From an uncultured Ruminococcus sp. (lineage in GTDB: Bacteria; Bacillota; Clostridia; Oscillospirales; Ruminococcaceae), in the NCBI GenBank assembly GCA_947167535.1, contig CAMVIL010000073.1:1-6563 (forward strand): a stretch of 6,563 nt of DNA, read 5' to 3'. Position numbers and translations under genes: made by a program. Below, piece by piece: positions 1 through 5,316 of this stretch; position 1 is the stretch's first letter, and every line of letters starts with the position of its first letter. The notes under the pieces were generated by a model that was not told where the DNA came from, made no database searches, and saw only the letters and a list, made by a program, of their open reading frames with translations.

Positions 1-10
1 CGCCCGTTCA

Positions 11-30
11 TTTCTAACATTTTTCTAACA
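11..30. repeat. Short direct repeat TTTCTAACA, two copies
   Basis: TTTCTAACA occurs at 11-19 and again at 22-30, that is, with an 11-base period or one helical turn. It lies about 60 bases beyond the 3' end of the first integrase gene. Arm-type or core sites of Tn916-like integrases are often short direct repeats beside int at the element end, so this is a candidate integrase-binding site or att region. That role is inference; I found no second copy of the motif elsewhere in the window, and the junction with host DNA cannot be seen. Confidence 0.35.
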
Positions 31-45
31 GTTTGTATTTTTGGG

Positions 46-92
46 AGTCCTGCGTATTTCGTCAAAAGATCTGCGCAGGACTTATTTTTTTA
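46..92 (+). terminator. Intrinsic terminator on the plus strand, facing int1
   Basis: Perfect 9-bp arms AGTCCTGCG (46-54) and CGCAGGACT (74-82) enclose a 19-base loop. On the plus strand they are followed at once by TATTTTTTTAT, a good U-tract. On the minus strand the stem is followed by CCCAAAAAT, so it is not an obvious intrinsic terminator for int1. It would stop transcription arriving from the left, from a plus-strand gene outside the window, before it runs antisense into int1. Confidence 0.75.
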
Positions 93-1325
93 TTAGTCTC
101 TGCCCAATAAAGCCGATATCTGCCTTGCAGAACGCTCCTTGCTGGAGTAATCAAGATGGGCGTAAGTGTTCGCTGTGACCTCAAAGGTCGAGTGGCCGAG
201 CCATTCCTGGATCGCTTTCATCGGGATCCCGTTCTGTAAGAGCAGGCTGGCGCAGGTGTGGCGGAGATCGTGAAATCGTATATGCCGCAGTCCGTTCTGC
301 CTTAACAGCTTGACGAATGATCTTGACAGGTAGTTCGGGCTTATGAGCCTTCCGAGCTCGTCGGTGCATACATAACCGTCAAAGCTGTGATCGTAGGCTT
401 CGCCGAAGGATCTCATATTTTCGGCCTGATGCTCTTTATGGGTGAGCAGCACTCTCTCTACCTCGGGGATAAGCGGCAGCATACGGTTGCTTGACTTGTT
501 TTTCATTTTATCAAAGCCTTTTGGCTGATAGCGTCCGTCGATATTTGCCTCGACGACCTTATGTGAGACAGACAGAGTTTTTGTTCTGAAGTCGATGCTG
601 CTCCACCTTACGCCGAGCGCCTCGCTTCTTCTCAGCCCGTAGTATGCCGAAAGCAGGACGGGTATGTAGATCGTGGAATTCTTTGCAGCGGCAAGCAGCA
701 TTCTGACCTCGTCATCGCTGTAAAACGAAGCGCGGTAGTTTTCTCTTTTCGGGCGGTCGCAGTGAGTGCAGGGGTCGTCGTCGATGTACTCGTGCTTGAT
801 CGCATATCTGAGCGCCGCATGAATAATCCCGTGATAGCGTTGGACAGATGTCCCGCACAGACCTTCTTTGTCAAGGTAGTCATAGAACTCGTTGAGATCC
901 TCGCCTGCAAGGTCGCCGACCGTTATATTTCTCTTTCCGAAAAATTTCGTAATGCGTCCGTTTATCATTTTCAGATAACCGTCATAGGTGGAAATCTGGA
1001 GCCTGTTCTTCGAGCCGATGACCCAATCGCGGAGATACTCCGTGATCGGCTGCGACTGTACTCTGTCCCTTTCGCTGATGAACAGTTCGGGGTGCTTTTT
1101 CTTGCTGACGGCACGCATCAGCCGTTCCTGACTGCGGTTATATTCGTCGAGCACCTCGTTCATCCGCGCCCGGGCGAGCTTTTTTCCGCATTTCCTGTCC
1201 AGACCGAGTGCGACCCATTTTATCGTGCGCTTTCCCGTGTAATCGTAAAGGTTGACGAGCACATAATACTTGCCGTTCTTGATCTGTAAATTGCCTGTGA
1301 TATTACCGTGTTGACCTTCTTTCAT
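93..1325 (-). CDS. Tyrosine recombinase / integrase, Tn916-Int-like (int1)
   Basis: A 410-residue site-specific recombinase that would cut and rejoin DNA through a phosphotyrosine link to integrate or excise the element. Residues about 9-60 form an N-terminal arm-site-binding domain (ITGNLQIKNGKYY), about 90-185 the SAM-like core-binding domain, and about 195-400 the catalytic domain. Visible catalytic residues are R232 (GLRRSE), a lysine in MKNKSSNR (273-281), H352 and R355 (HDLRH), H378 (LGH) and nucleophile Y388 (NTYAH). Length is normal for the family. The ATG at 1325 has GGAGG six bases upstream (GGAGGTAAATATG). It has its own promoter at 1368-1396 and, unlike int2, no adjacent excisionase gene. 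It is a clear paralogue of int2, near-identical around HDLRH and EWLGHS. No damage is visible, so it should be active. Confidence 0.97.
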   Translation of the reverse strand: MKEGQHGNITGNLQIKNGKYYVLVNLYDYTGKRTIKWVALGLDRKCGKKLARARMNEVLDEYNRSQERLMRAVSKKKHPELFISERDRVQSQPITEYLRDWVIGSKNRLQISTYDGYLKMINGRITKFFGKRNITVGDLAGEDLNEFYDYLDKEGLCGTSVQRYHGIIHAALRYAIKHEYIDDDPCTHCDRPKRENYRASFYSDDEVRMLLAAAKNSTIYIPVLLSAYYGLRRSEALGVRWSSIDFRTKTLSVSHKVVEANIDGRYQPKGFDKMKNKSSNRMLPLIPEVERVLLTHKEHQAENMRSFGEAYDHSFDGYVCTDELGRLISPNYLSRSFVKLLRQNGLRHIRFHDLRHTCASLLLQNGIPMKAIQEWLGHSTFEVTANTYAHLDYSSKERSARQISALLGRD

Positions 1326-1367
1326 ATTTACCTCCGTTTCCGGTCATTTTTCCACTTCAGCACCACA

Positions 1368-1396
1368 AGGATACCACACTTCGCCGCGAAAAGCAA
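1368..1396 (-). promoter_or_regulatory. Promoter of int1
   Basis: On the minus strand TTGCTT (1396-1391), a 17-base spacer and TATCCT (1373-1368) form a sigma-A-type promoter preceded by the TGTGG seen upstream of other -10 boxes here. The spacer contains TTCGC-C-GCGAA (1380-1390), a perfect 5-bp inverted repeat that could be an operator. The 14 bases CAAGGATACCACAC (1366-1379, plus strand) recur exactly upstream of the DUF6809-like gene at 5245-5258. Confidence 0.6.
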
Positions 1397-1426
1397 GATT
1401 CGGACTGAGAATTAAGGGAAAGGACA

Positions 1427-1461
1427 CAAATAAAAGAGGGAACCAGATTGCTCCGATTCCC
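1427..1461 (-). terminator. Intrinsic terminator of the DUF4160 operon, GCAA loop
   Basis: On the minus strand GGGAATCGGA and TCTGGTTCCC form a 10-bp stem with two G-U wobbles, closed by a GCAA (GNRA-type) tetraloop (1438-1461), followed by TCTTTTATTT (1437-1428). In the plus strand the two wobble positions become A-C mismatches, so the structure suits minus-strand RNA. It ends the DUF4160 operon before the int1 promoter. Confidence 0.75.
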
Positions 1462-1465
1462 CCAA

Positions 1466-1487
1466 GTATGCATCCGAAAACGCATAC
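1466..1487 (-). other. Small stem-loop between DUF4160 and its terminator
   Basis: GTATGC (1466-1471) and GCATAC (1482-1487) form a 6-bp inverted repeat with a 10-base loop containing a run of four T on the minus strand. It lies just before the terminator stem. It may protect the 3' end of the mRNA or may be chance. Confidence 0.35.
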
Positions 1488-1516
1488 CCCAATTACTACT
1501 ATATTGTTTACAACGT

Positions 1517-1795
1517 TCAGCAGAAATATCTTGCTTCACCGAAGAAACCTGTCCATTTTTCAATGATCTCGTCACTTCGGGCTTCGATGATCCTTACGAT
1601 GTTTTTAAGAACAGTATCAGGTATCTTGGAAGCGTTATTCGCTATGAGGCATTTGCCGGCAGAGGTTATCCATACCTTAGTGCCGTTCGCTTTGGGCTTG
1701 CCCTCTGCAATATGAACGTGAACCGGCTCAAGCGGATCGTTTTCATTTGACCAGAAGTATATCCAGTATGCACCGACCTTAAAGACCTGAGGCAT
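1517..1795 (-). CDS. DUF4160 family protein
   Basis: A 92-residue protein starting MPQVFKVGAYWIYFW, with the family signatures SNEND, the histidine pair in PVHVHIAEGK, the KCLIANNAS strand and a C-terminal helix ending IIEKWTGFFG. DUF4160 proteins are small and often found beside DUF2442 proteins in mobile DNA, where they are suspected toxin-antitoxin-like pairs; the biochemical role is not established. I start it at ATG 1795 because AAGGGGG lies eight bases upstream and family members begin MPxxF; a TTG two codons earlier (1801) is unlikely. It overlaps the preceding gene by 17 bases, so translation is probably coupled. The partner here does not look like DUF2442. Confidence 0.9.
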   Translation of the reverse strand: MPQVFKVGAYWIYFWSNENDPLEPVHVHIAEGKPKANGTKVWITSAGKCLIANNASKIPDTVLKNIVRIIEARSDEIIEKWTGFFGEARYFC

Positions 1796-2051
1796 TATCA
1801 AAGCCCCCTTCTTTTGAAAACTCGATTATAAGGTGAGCGGTAGAACGGATAACATCCATATATTTATTAACTTCTGCATCGCTGAATCCGTAGATCTCTT
1901 CTACCGAGTAATCAGGCAGATAGCAGGTCATATGATGAAAGCAGTCCTTTTCATCAGGCTTTTCAACATAGACCTTGACTCTTTCGTCAGGCAAAAATTC
2001 CGAGTGGACGATCTCGGCTTCGTCATCAAGCGTCATAAAAGGGTACATCAT
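1779..2051 (-). CDS. Small acidic protein of unknown family, partner of DUF4160
   Basis: A 90-residue acidic protein (MMYPFMTLDDEAEIVHSE at the start, EGGFDNASGL at the end). I do not recognise a named family. It is predicted to have N-terminal strands (EIVHSEF, RVKVYVEKP) and two C-terminal helices. It is not DUF2442 by motif. The ATG at 2051 is preferred because GAGG lies eight bases upstream; a GTG at 2060 sits inside that Shine-Dalgarno sequence, and another ATG at 2048 follows directly. It is first in a two-gene operon with its own promoter (2082-2110), and its last codons overlap the DUF4160 start. The tight pairing suggests that the two proteins act together, perhaps as an antitoxin-toxin type module, which is inference. 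Confidence 0.85.
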   Translation of the reverse strand: MMYPFMTLDDEAEIVHSEFLPDERVKVYVEKPDEKDCFHHMTCYLPDYSVEEIYGFSDAEVNKYMDVIRSTAHLIIEFSKEGGFDNASGL

Positions 2052-2081
2052 AATTCTCACCTCGCCTTTCTTGTTTGATAT

Positions 2082-2110
2082 ATTATACCACAGTTTCGTT
2101 TGAAAATCAA
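2082..2110 (-). promoter_or_regulatory. Promoter of the DUF4160 operon
   Basis: On the minus strand TTGATT (2110-2105), a 17-base spacer ending in TGTGG, and a perfect TATAAT (2087-2082). It is the best consensus promoter in the window and starts about 20 bases after the int2 stop codon. No intrinsic terminator separates int2 from it, so int2 transcripts may also read into the operon. Confidence 0.8.
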
Positions 2111-2131
2111 GCGGTTTTTAGTTTTTGCATC

Positions 2132-3343
2132 TTATCCCGCCAGCAGTCTTGAAATGATCTTCGCCGAGCGTTCCTTGCTTTTGAAGTCGAGATGCGAATA
2201 TACATCTGCCGTTGTTCGGTAATTTGAGTGGCCAAGCCATTCCTGTATCGCCTTCATCGGGACATCGTTTGCAAGCAGCAGGCTGGCACAGGAGTGCCGC
2301 AGATCGTGGTATCGGATATGCCGCAGACCGTTCTCTTTCAGCAGTCTGCTGAACTGAGCGGAGAGTGTGTTCGGGCGGATCAGCTTTCCCATTTCATCCA
2401 CGCAGATATAATCATCAAAGCGGTGATCGTATGCCTCACGGCAGAGGCGGCGCTGCTCGTCCTGATGCTTTTTCAGCCTGAGCAGGGCAGTTTCGATCTC
2501 GGGAATAAGCGGCAGTACGCGGTTGCTCGATTCATTTTTCATCCTGTCGTGTCCTACTGCCTGCCATTTATCTCCGACCTTCTGCTCCACGACCTTGTGT
2601 GCTATCTTGACTGTTTTGTTTCGGAAGTCGATATTGCTCCATTTCAGACCGAGAACTTCGCTCCGGCGCAGAGCATAGTGTGCGGTCAGCAGGATCGGAA
2701 TATAGATCGGACTGTCGGCTGCTGCCTTAAAAAGCTCCGTCAGCTCGTCGGCGCTGTAATACGCAGCACGGTATTGTTCGGCTTTGGGACGGTCTGCGAA
2801 ATCGCATGGGTTGCTGTCGAGATACCGGTGCTTGACGAGAAACGCAAAGGCGCTGTGTATCAGTCCGTGGTATCTCTGCCTGCTTGCACCTTTAAGACCG
2901 CATCGTGTGAGCCAGGAATAGAAGCCGTTGAGATCCTCTCCGGTCAGATCATAGACGGTTGTTCCGAGCGGCTCAAAGTATTCGCTGAGCCGACCGCTGC
3001 ACATACCCTTATAGCCCTGTACGGTAGTCGCCTGAAGATCAGCCGAACGGTGTTCGATCCATTCAAGGATATATTCACAGACGGGGAGCGCAAGAATGCG
3101 CCGCTGTTCAAGCAGAAATTCTTCGGGGTGTTTCATTTTTGAGATCGCCCGCAGGAGCCTTTCCTGCCGTTTGTTATAGACTGCAAGCAGATCGTCAAGG
3201 AAAGCAGCTGCGGCCTTTTTGTTCCCTTTGACCGCCAGCCCCGTGCTTATCCATTTCTGCCTGCGCCGTCCGTCCTCGCGGAGATTAAGGACGGCGTAGT
3301 ATTTTCCGTGTTTAGTCTGGAGGCTTCCGGTTATCATTTTCAT
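2132..3343 (-). CDS. Tyrosine recombinase / integrase, Tn916-Int-like (int2)
   Basis: A 403-residue integrase. Numbered from the chosen ATG at 3343, the order is arm-binding domain (about 3-55, ITGSLQTKHGKYY), SAM-like core-binding domain (about 85-180) and catalytic domain (about 190-395). Catalytic residues are R226 (ALRRSE), a lysine in MKNESSNR, H346 and R349 (HDLRH), H372 (LGH) and Y382 (DVYSH). The ATG is chosen because GGAGG ends eight bases upstream; an in-frame GTG at 3352 lies inside that site. It overlaps the excisionase-like gene by 32 bases, so the two are probably co-translated. It is a paralogue of int1: by eye about half of the residues match overall, and far more in the C-terminal catalytic part. 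This xis-int pair is probably the recombination module of the relaxase-carrying element. Confidence 0.97.
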   Translation of the reverse strand: MKMITGSLQTKHGKYYAVLNLREDGRRRQKWISTGLAVKGNKKAAAAFLDDLLAVYNKRQERLLRAISKMKHPEEFLLEQRRILALPVCEYILEWIEHRSADLQATTVQGYKGMCSGRLSEYFEPLGTTVYDLTGEDLNGFYSWLTRCGLKGASRQRYHGLIHSAFAFLVKHRYLDSNPCDFADRPKAEQYRAAYYSADELTELFKAAADSPIYIPILLTAHYALRRSEVLGLKWSNIDFRNKTVKIAHKVVEQKVGDKWQAVGHDRMKNESSNRVLPLIPEIETALLRLKKHQDEQRRLCREAYDHRFDDYICVDEMGKLIRPNTLSAQFSRLLKENGLRHIRYHDLRHSCASLLLANDVPMKAIQEWLGHSNYRTTADVYSHLDFKSKERSAKIISRLLAG

Positions 3344-3554
3344 CCGCAGCACCTCCGTTAAGCATATATTCGATGATACCGAGCTTGGGGATCTTTATAT
3401 TTCTCCCGACCTTGAAGCTCCGTACCGCACCGCTGTCCACGAGCTGATAGGCGGCGTGCCTGCCCACGGACAGCATTTTCATCAGATCAGGAATATCGAC
3501 GACATCGGGATAGTCGGTAAACATCTTATCATATAATATTTCGGCTCTCGCCAT
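3312..3554 (-). CDS. Excisionase-like helix-turn-helix protein
   Basis: An 80-residue protein with a MerR/excisionase-type winged helix-turn-helix at about 18-66: DIPDLMKMLSVGRHAAYQLV is the helix-turn-helix and VRSFKVGRNIKIPKLGI the wing, followed by the helix EYMLNGG. Proteins of this kind (HTH_17/Xis class) bend DNA at att sites, direct the integrase towards excision, and often regulate int. The C-terminal 11 residues are charged and overlap int2 in another frame. The ATG at 3554 follows GAGGTGA with good spacing. Its position just before int2 supports the excisionase role; a purely regulatory role is the main alternative. Confidence 0.85.
   Translation of the reverse strand: MARAEILYDKMFTDYPDVVDIPDLMKMLSVGRHAAYQLVDSGAVRSFKVGRNIKIPKLGIIEYMLNGGAADENDNRKPPD
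3351..3356 (-). promoter_or_regulatory. Ribosome binding site deciding the int2 start
   Basis: GGAGGT on the minus strand, eight bases from ATG 3343. The possible GTG start at 3352 overlaps this site and so cannot use it. The site lies inside the end of the upstream helix-turn-helix gene. Confidence 0.75.
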
Positions 3555-3593
3555 TTGCTGTCACCTCTCATTGTTTTATTTGTTTTGGTTTGG

Positions 3594-3599
3594 ATTATA
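3594..3599 (-). promoter_or_regulatory. Candidate -10 box of the xis-int2 operon
   Basis: A perfect TATAAT on the minus strand, 39 bases before the xis start. The region 17 bases further upstream (GTTTTT) is a poor -35 match, so the promoter may be weak or activator-dependent. It lies downstream of the last stem-loop of the terminator region, which fits an independent xis-int2 transcript. Confidence 0.45.
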
Positions 3600-3640
3600 A
3601 TTGAGTTGCTCATATTAAAAACTTCCTTTCGTAAAAGATA

Positions 3641-3667
3641 AAGGGTGCGCCGTTTGACCGCACCCTT
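3641..3667 (-). terminator. Stem-loop, probable weak terminator
   Basis: Perfect 9-bp arms AAGGGTGCG and CGCACCCTT with a 9-base loop carrying CAAAC on the minus strand, followed by TATCTTTTACG. The U-tract is interrupted, so it is a back-up terminator at best. Its arms resemble those of the stem-loop at 5380-5406 in the other array. Confidence 0.5.
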
Positions 3668-3738
3668 GGTGAGTCCGATCTTATTGTACTTATAGCTGTT
3701 GCCGTTTTGGAAACACCTGCCCTGATTCGGGGCGGGTG
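3668..3738 (-). other. Stem-loop with conserved CCCTGATTCGGGG apex (copy 1)
   Basis: The stem is at 3714-3738: CACCTGCCC and GGGCGGGTG around the loop TGATTCG. The 15 bases GCCCTGATTCGGGGC (3719-3733) recur exactly in the terminator at 3796-3822, but with a different outer stem. On the minus strand it is followed by TTTCC, too short for a good terminator. In the rest of the interval (3668-3713) I see no gene or clear signal. Confidence 0.6.
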
Positions 3739-3755
3739 CTGAACGGTTTGTTCAG
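3739..3755 (-). other. Stem-loop with TGAACG-TTT-GTTCA apex (copy 1)
   Basis: CTGAAC and GTTCAG arms with a GGTTT loop (CAAAC side on the minus strand). The stem can be extended by GTG/TAC with one wobble. It differs from the hairpin at 3833-3851 by an exchanged base pair next to the shared TGAACG...GTTCA core. Confidence 0.6.
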
Positions 3756-3761
3756 TACCGC

Positions 3762-3788
3762 CGGTAGGTCGGTTTTCACGACCTACCG
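3762..3788 (-). other. Perfect 10-bp stem-loop
   Basis: CGGTAGGTCG and CGACCTACCG with a 7-base loop, GTGAAAACCG at the apex on the minus strand. It lies just after the T7 of the main terminator, so it would be transcribed only by read-through. Confidence 0.7.
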
Positions 3789-3822
3789 AAAAAAAGATGA
3801 CGCCCTGATTCGGGGCATCATC
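3789..3822 (-). terminator. Main intrinsic terminator of the lipoprotein transcript
   Basis: On the minus strand GATGATGCCC and GGGCGTCATC pair over 10 bp (one U-G wobble, which would be an A-C mismatch in plus-strand RNA) around the loop CGAATCA, followed directly by seven T (3795-3789). This is a textbook rho-independent terminator, about 100 bases after the lipoprotein stop codon. Confidence 0.9.
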
Positions 3823-3832
3823 TCCAAGGTAT

Positions 3833-3851
3833 GGTGAACGTTTTGTTCACC
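3833..3851 (-). other. Stem-loop with TGAACG-TTT-GTTCA apex (copy 2)
   Basis: Perfect GGTGAAC and GTTCACC arms around GTTTT; ACAAAACGT at the apex on the minus strand. It lies between the lipoprotein gene and its main terminator and belongs to the same hairpin family as 3739-3755. Confidence 0.65.
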
Positions 3852-3854
3852 GTT

Positions 3855-3881
3855 AAGGGGTGTCCGTTTTGGCCTCCCCTT
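3855..3881 (-). other. Stem-loop with AAGGGG arms
   Basis: AAGGGG and CCCCTT arms with two internal mismatches and a CC-GTTTT-GG top. The apex reads CCAAAACGG on the minus strand. Confidence 0.5.
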
Positions 3882-3902
3882 GAGGTGGTGTTTCACCACC
3901 TC
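3882..3902 (-). other. Perfect 9-bp stem-loop with AAA loop
   Basis: GAGGTGGTG and CACCACCTC around TTT (plus) or AAA (minus). It directly abuts the preceding stem-loop and lies 20 bases after the lipoprotein stop codon; a further imperfect repeat (GTCAC-GTTTC-GTTAC, 3911-3925) reaches into that stop codon. No T-tract follows. Confidence 0.7.
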
Positions 3903-3921
3903 ATCATGGGGTCACGTTTCG

Positions 3922-4956
3922 TTACTGCATCGGTTCTATCTTCCAATCCCGATACTCGCCGTCCTCGTCATAAGGATAGAACGCATCCTCATCAAAGGGC
4001 GGGAGATCCCTGTCGTTGCCGTCGAACATCCGCTTGCAGACATACGGCCAGTTGTCGAGGAAGATACCCGCCTGCGTATCGAGCGCATACCACTCACCAT
4101 CACCCTTGACCACATTGAAGGTGTGTCCGTACCAGCCGTTGTCGGTGCAGAAGGCATAGGCACATTCGAGCCCGATGCCCTGACAGACATAGTAGGTTTC
4201 GAGCGCATGATAAACGCAGGAGCCCCAGCCGTTCTTGGTCATCCAGTTGAACACCGCAACGGCCTTTCCGTAGTCGGTACCGTCGTGCTTGAGCTTCTTG
4301 CCGACCTGGATATAATAGTAAGGCGTAGTGTCGGTTTCCTCAAGGTTTTCGATCATCGTTGCAAGGCAGGTTACGTCCGGCACCTCAACGTAAGTGATAC
4401 CGTCTATGATCGCAGTGGTGGTCGCTTTGGATATGATAGGCGGTTTGGATACGGTTATCTTCGTTGTGGTAGTCACCGCAGGCTGGGTGGTAGTCGTGGT
4501 TGTAGTCCTTGGCATCGCTGTGGTTGTTGCTTTGGTTGTGGTAGTAGCCCTTGTGGTCGGGCGCTCGGTCTGCGTTGTCACCCTCGTTGTTGTGGTCGTG
4601 CTGACAAGCTCCTGCTGCGCCGACACAGGCTCGGTAGTTGTTGTGCGAGTGGTTGTGCGGCTTGCGGTCTCTGTGGCGGACACGTCGGTTGTGGCGGCTG
4701 ACACGGGCGCTGTTGTGGTTGTTGTCCGAGCCGTGGTTGTGGTAGTCGCTGTCGGCTTGGTCACGCTCGCCGTGGTGCTTACCGCTTGGCTCGGTGCCTT
4801 GCTTGTGACCGACGAGGTTGTTTCTCTCTCCGTTATTACAGCGGAGGTTGAAGTGTTCGGCGTGGTCTCGGCGGTAGGTTCTGTGATTGGCTCCGCTGTC
4901 TGCGCACAGCCTGACAGCAGAGCGGCGAGGATGAGTATTGCTATCGCTTTTTTCAT
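3922..4956 (-). CDS. Thr-rich lipoprotein with transglutaminase-like domain
   Basis: A 344-residue predicted surface lipoprotein. Residues 1-17 are a lipoprotein signal peptide (MKKAIAILILAALLSGC, lipobox LSGC, lipidated C17). Residues about 20-180 are a low-complexity Thr/Ala/Pro/Ser-rich stalk with long Thr runs, likely wall-spanning and a possible glycosylation target. The C-terminal part, about 185-344, resembles the transglutaminase-like cysteine protease fold: C247 (NGWGSCVYHA), H278 (WYGHTFNVV) and D293 (WYALDTQAG) fit the Cys-His-Asp triad. Such domains act as peptidases or amide-forming enzymes; the substrate is unknown. The acidic tail (DEDAFYPYDEDGE) is unusual. The ATG at 4956 follows GGGAGGAA and overlaps the upstream TGA as ATGA, indicating translational coupling. 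As element cargo it could act on cell-wall or surface peptides, which is inference. Confidence 0.92.
   Translation of the reverse strand: MKKAIAILILAALLSGCAQTAEPITEPTAETTPNTSTSAVITERETTSSVTSKAPSQAVSTTASVTKPTATTTTTARTTTTTAPVSAATTDVSATETASRTTTRTTTTEPVSAQQELVSTTTTTRVTTQTERPTTRATTTTKATTTAMPRTTTTTTTQPAVTTTTKITVSKPPIISKATTTAIIDGITYVEVPDVTCLATMIENLEETDTTPYYYIQVGKKLKHDGTDYGKAVAVFNWMTKNGWGSCVYHALETYYVCQGIGLECAYAFCTDNGWYGHTFNVVKGDGEWYALDTQAGIFLDNWPYVCKRMFDGNDRDLPPFDEDAFYPYDEDGEYRDWKIEPMQ
4420..4900. repeat. Low-complexity Thr-codon tract in the lipoprotein gene
   Basis: The plus strand is rich in GTGGTTGTGGTAGT-like units, the complement of ACN-rich Thr runs (for example 4470-4515 and 4690-4760). The repeats are degenerate, not exact tandem copies. 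Such tracts can change length by slippage or recombination, which would vary the stalk. Confidence 0.7.
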
Positions 4957-5222
4957 TCAGATTCCTCCCTCAGTATTTCCAACATCAGCTCCGCTCCGTC
5001 ACGGAAGCCTTGTGTATAGCACCGCTCGTTGCTGATGCAGTTCTGATCCCCGTGGATATCGGTCAGCCTGTCGAAGTCCTCTCTCTGCTTTTCGCTCAGA
5101 CCCGCTATGAACTCGTCGTACAGCTTCACCCACTCGGCTGACAGCCTGACGTACTCGCTGTCCGATGTGTACCGCATTTCTATCGGGATGTTGTTCCCGA
5201 GGTACAGTTCCTTGATGGTCAT
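4953..5222 (-). CDS. DUF6809-like small protein
   Basis: An 89-residue acidic, helical protein (MTIKELYLGNNIPIE at the start; LSEKQREDFDRL and YTQGFRDGAELMLEIL later). This pattern matches my memory of DUF6809 proteins, small cytoplasmic proteins of unknown function common in Clostridia and their mobile elements. No signal peptide or membrane segment is visible. ATG 5222 follows a strong AAGGAGGT (5238-5231). It ends in the ATGA overlap with the lipoprotein start, so the two are expressed as one unit from the promoter at about 5247. Despite the coupling, no functional link to the lipoprotein is evident. Confidence 0.82.
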   Translation of the reverse strand: MTIKELYLGNNIPIEMRYTSDSEYVRLSAEWVKLYDEFIAGLSEKQREDFDRLTDIHGDQNCISNERCYTQGFRDGAELMLEILREESE

Positions 5223-5230
5223 TTATCACC

Positions 5231-5249
5231 ACCTCCTTGACTATCAAGG
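5231..5249 (-). promoter_or_regulatory. RBS with overlapping small hairpin
   Basis: The Shine-Dalgarno AAGGAGGT (5238-5231) overlaps CCTTGA-TAG-TCAAGG (5235-5249), a 6-bp hairpin on either strand that would hide the first four bases of the site. If transcription starts just after the -10 box at 5252-5247, the hairpin would be cut off and the leader very short; a longer read-through transcript could form it. Translation could thus differ between the two transcripts, which is inference. Confidence 0.4.
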
Positions 5250-5275
5250 ATACCACACCCGCCGCTGAATAGCTA
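5247..5275 (-). promoter_or_regulatory. Candidate promoter of the DUF6809-lipoprotein unit
   Basis: The -10 box TATCCT (5252-5247) preceded by GTGTGG is identical to that of int1, and the spacer shares GCGGCG. The -35 region (TAGCTA, 17 bases upstream) is weak and coincides with the 8-base palindrome ATAGCTAT (5269-5276), a possible operator. Confidence 0.45.
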
Positions 5276-5316
5276 TCACCAATGTCGACAGATTGTTCTG
5301 CCGGGATTTGTGCATA

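Noticed and set aside
1357..1575. 72-codon minus-strand frame across the DUF4160 3' end and terminator
   Set aside because: It runs through the terminator hairpin and the int1 promoter, and its first part is an out-of-frame reading of DUF4160.
2228..3142. 304-codon open frame on the plus strand
   Set aside because: It runs opposite int2, a clear integrase gene with all catalytic residues; its translation shows no family signature. The plus-strand frame 762-1289 opposite int1 is rejected for the same reason.
3482..3613. 43-codon minus-strand frame (MSNSIIIQTK...) with AAAGGAAG eight bases upstream, overlapping xis
   Set aside because: Its start lies upstream of the likely -10 box TATAAT at 3594-3599, its second half is an out-of-frame reading of xis, and no similarity is recognised. 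A leader peptide is not excluded but not supported.
3762..3795. Plus-strand terminator formed by the CGGTAGGTCG hairpin
   Set aside because: On the plus strand it is followed by seven A, not T. The T7 belongs to the neighbouring hairpin 3796-3822 on the minus strand.
4394..5035. Long open frame on the plus strand, very Val-rich
   Set aside because: It is the antisense reading of the Thr-codon tract of the lipoprotein gene (ACN becomes GTN), has no RBS and no recognisable domain.
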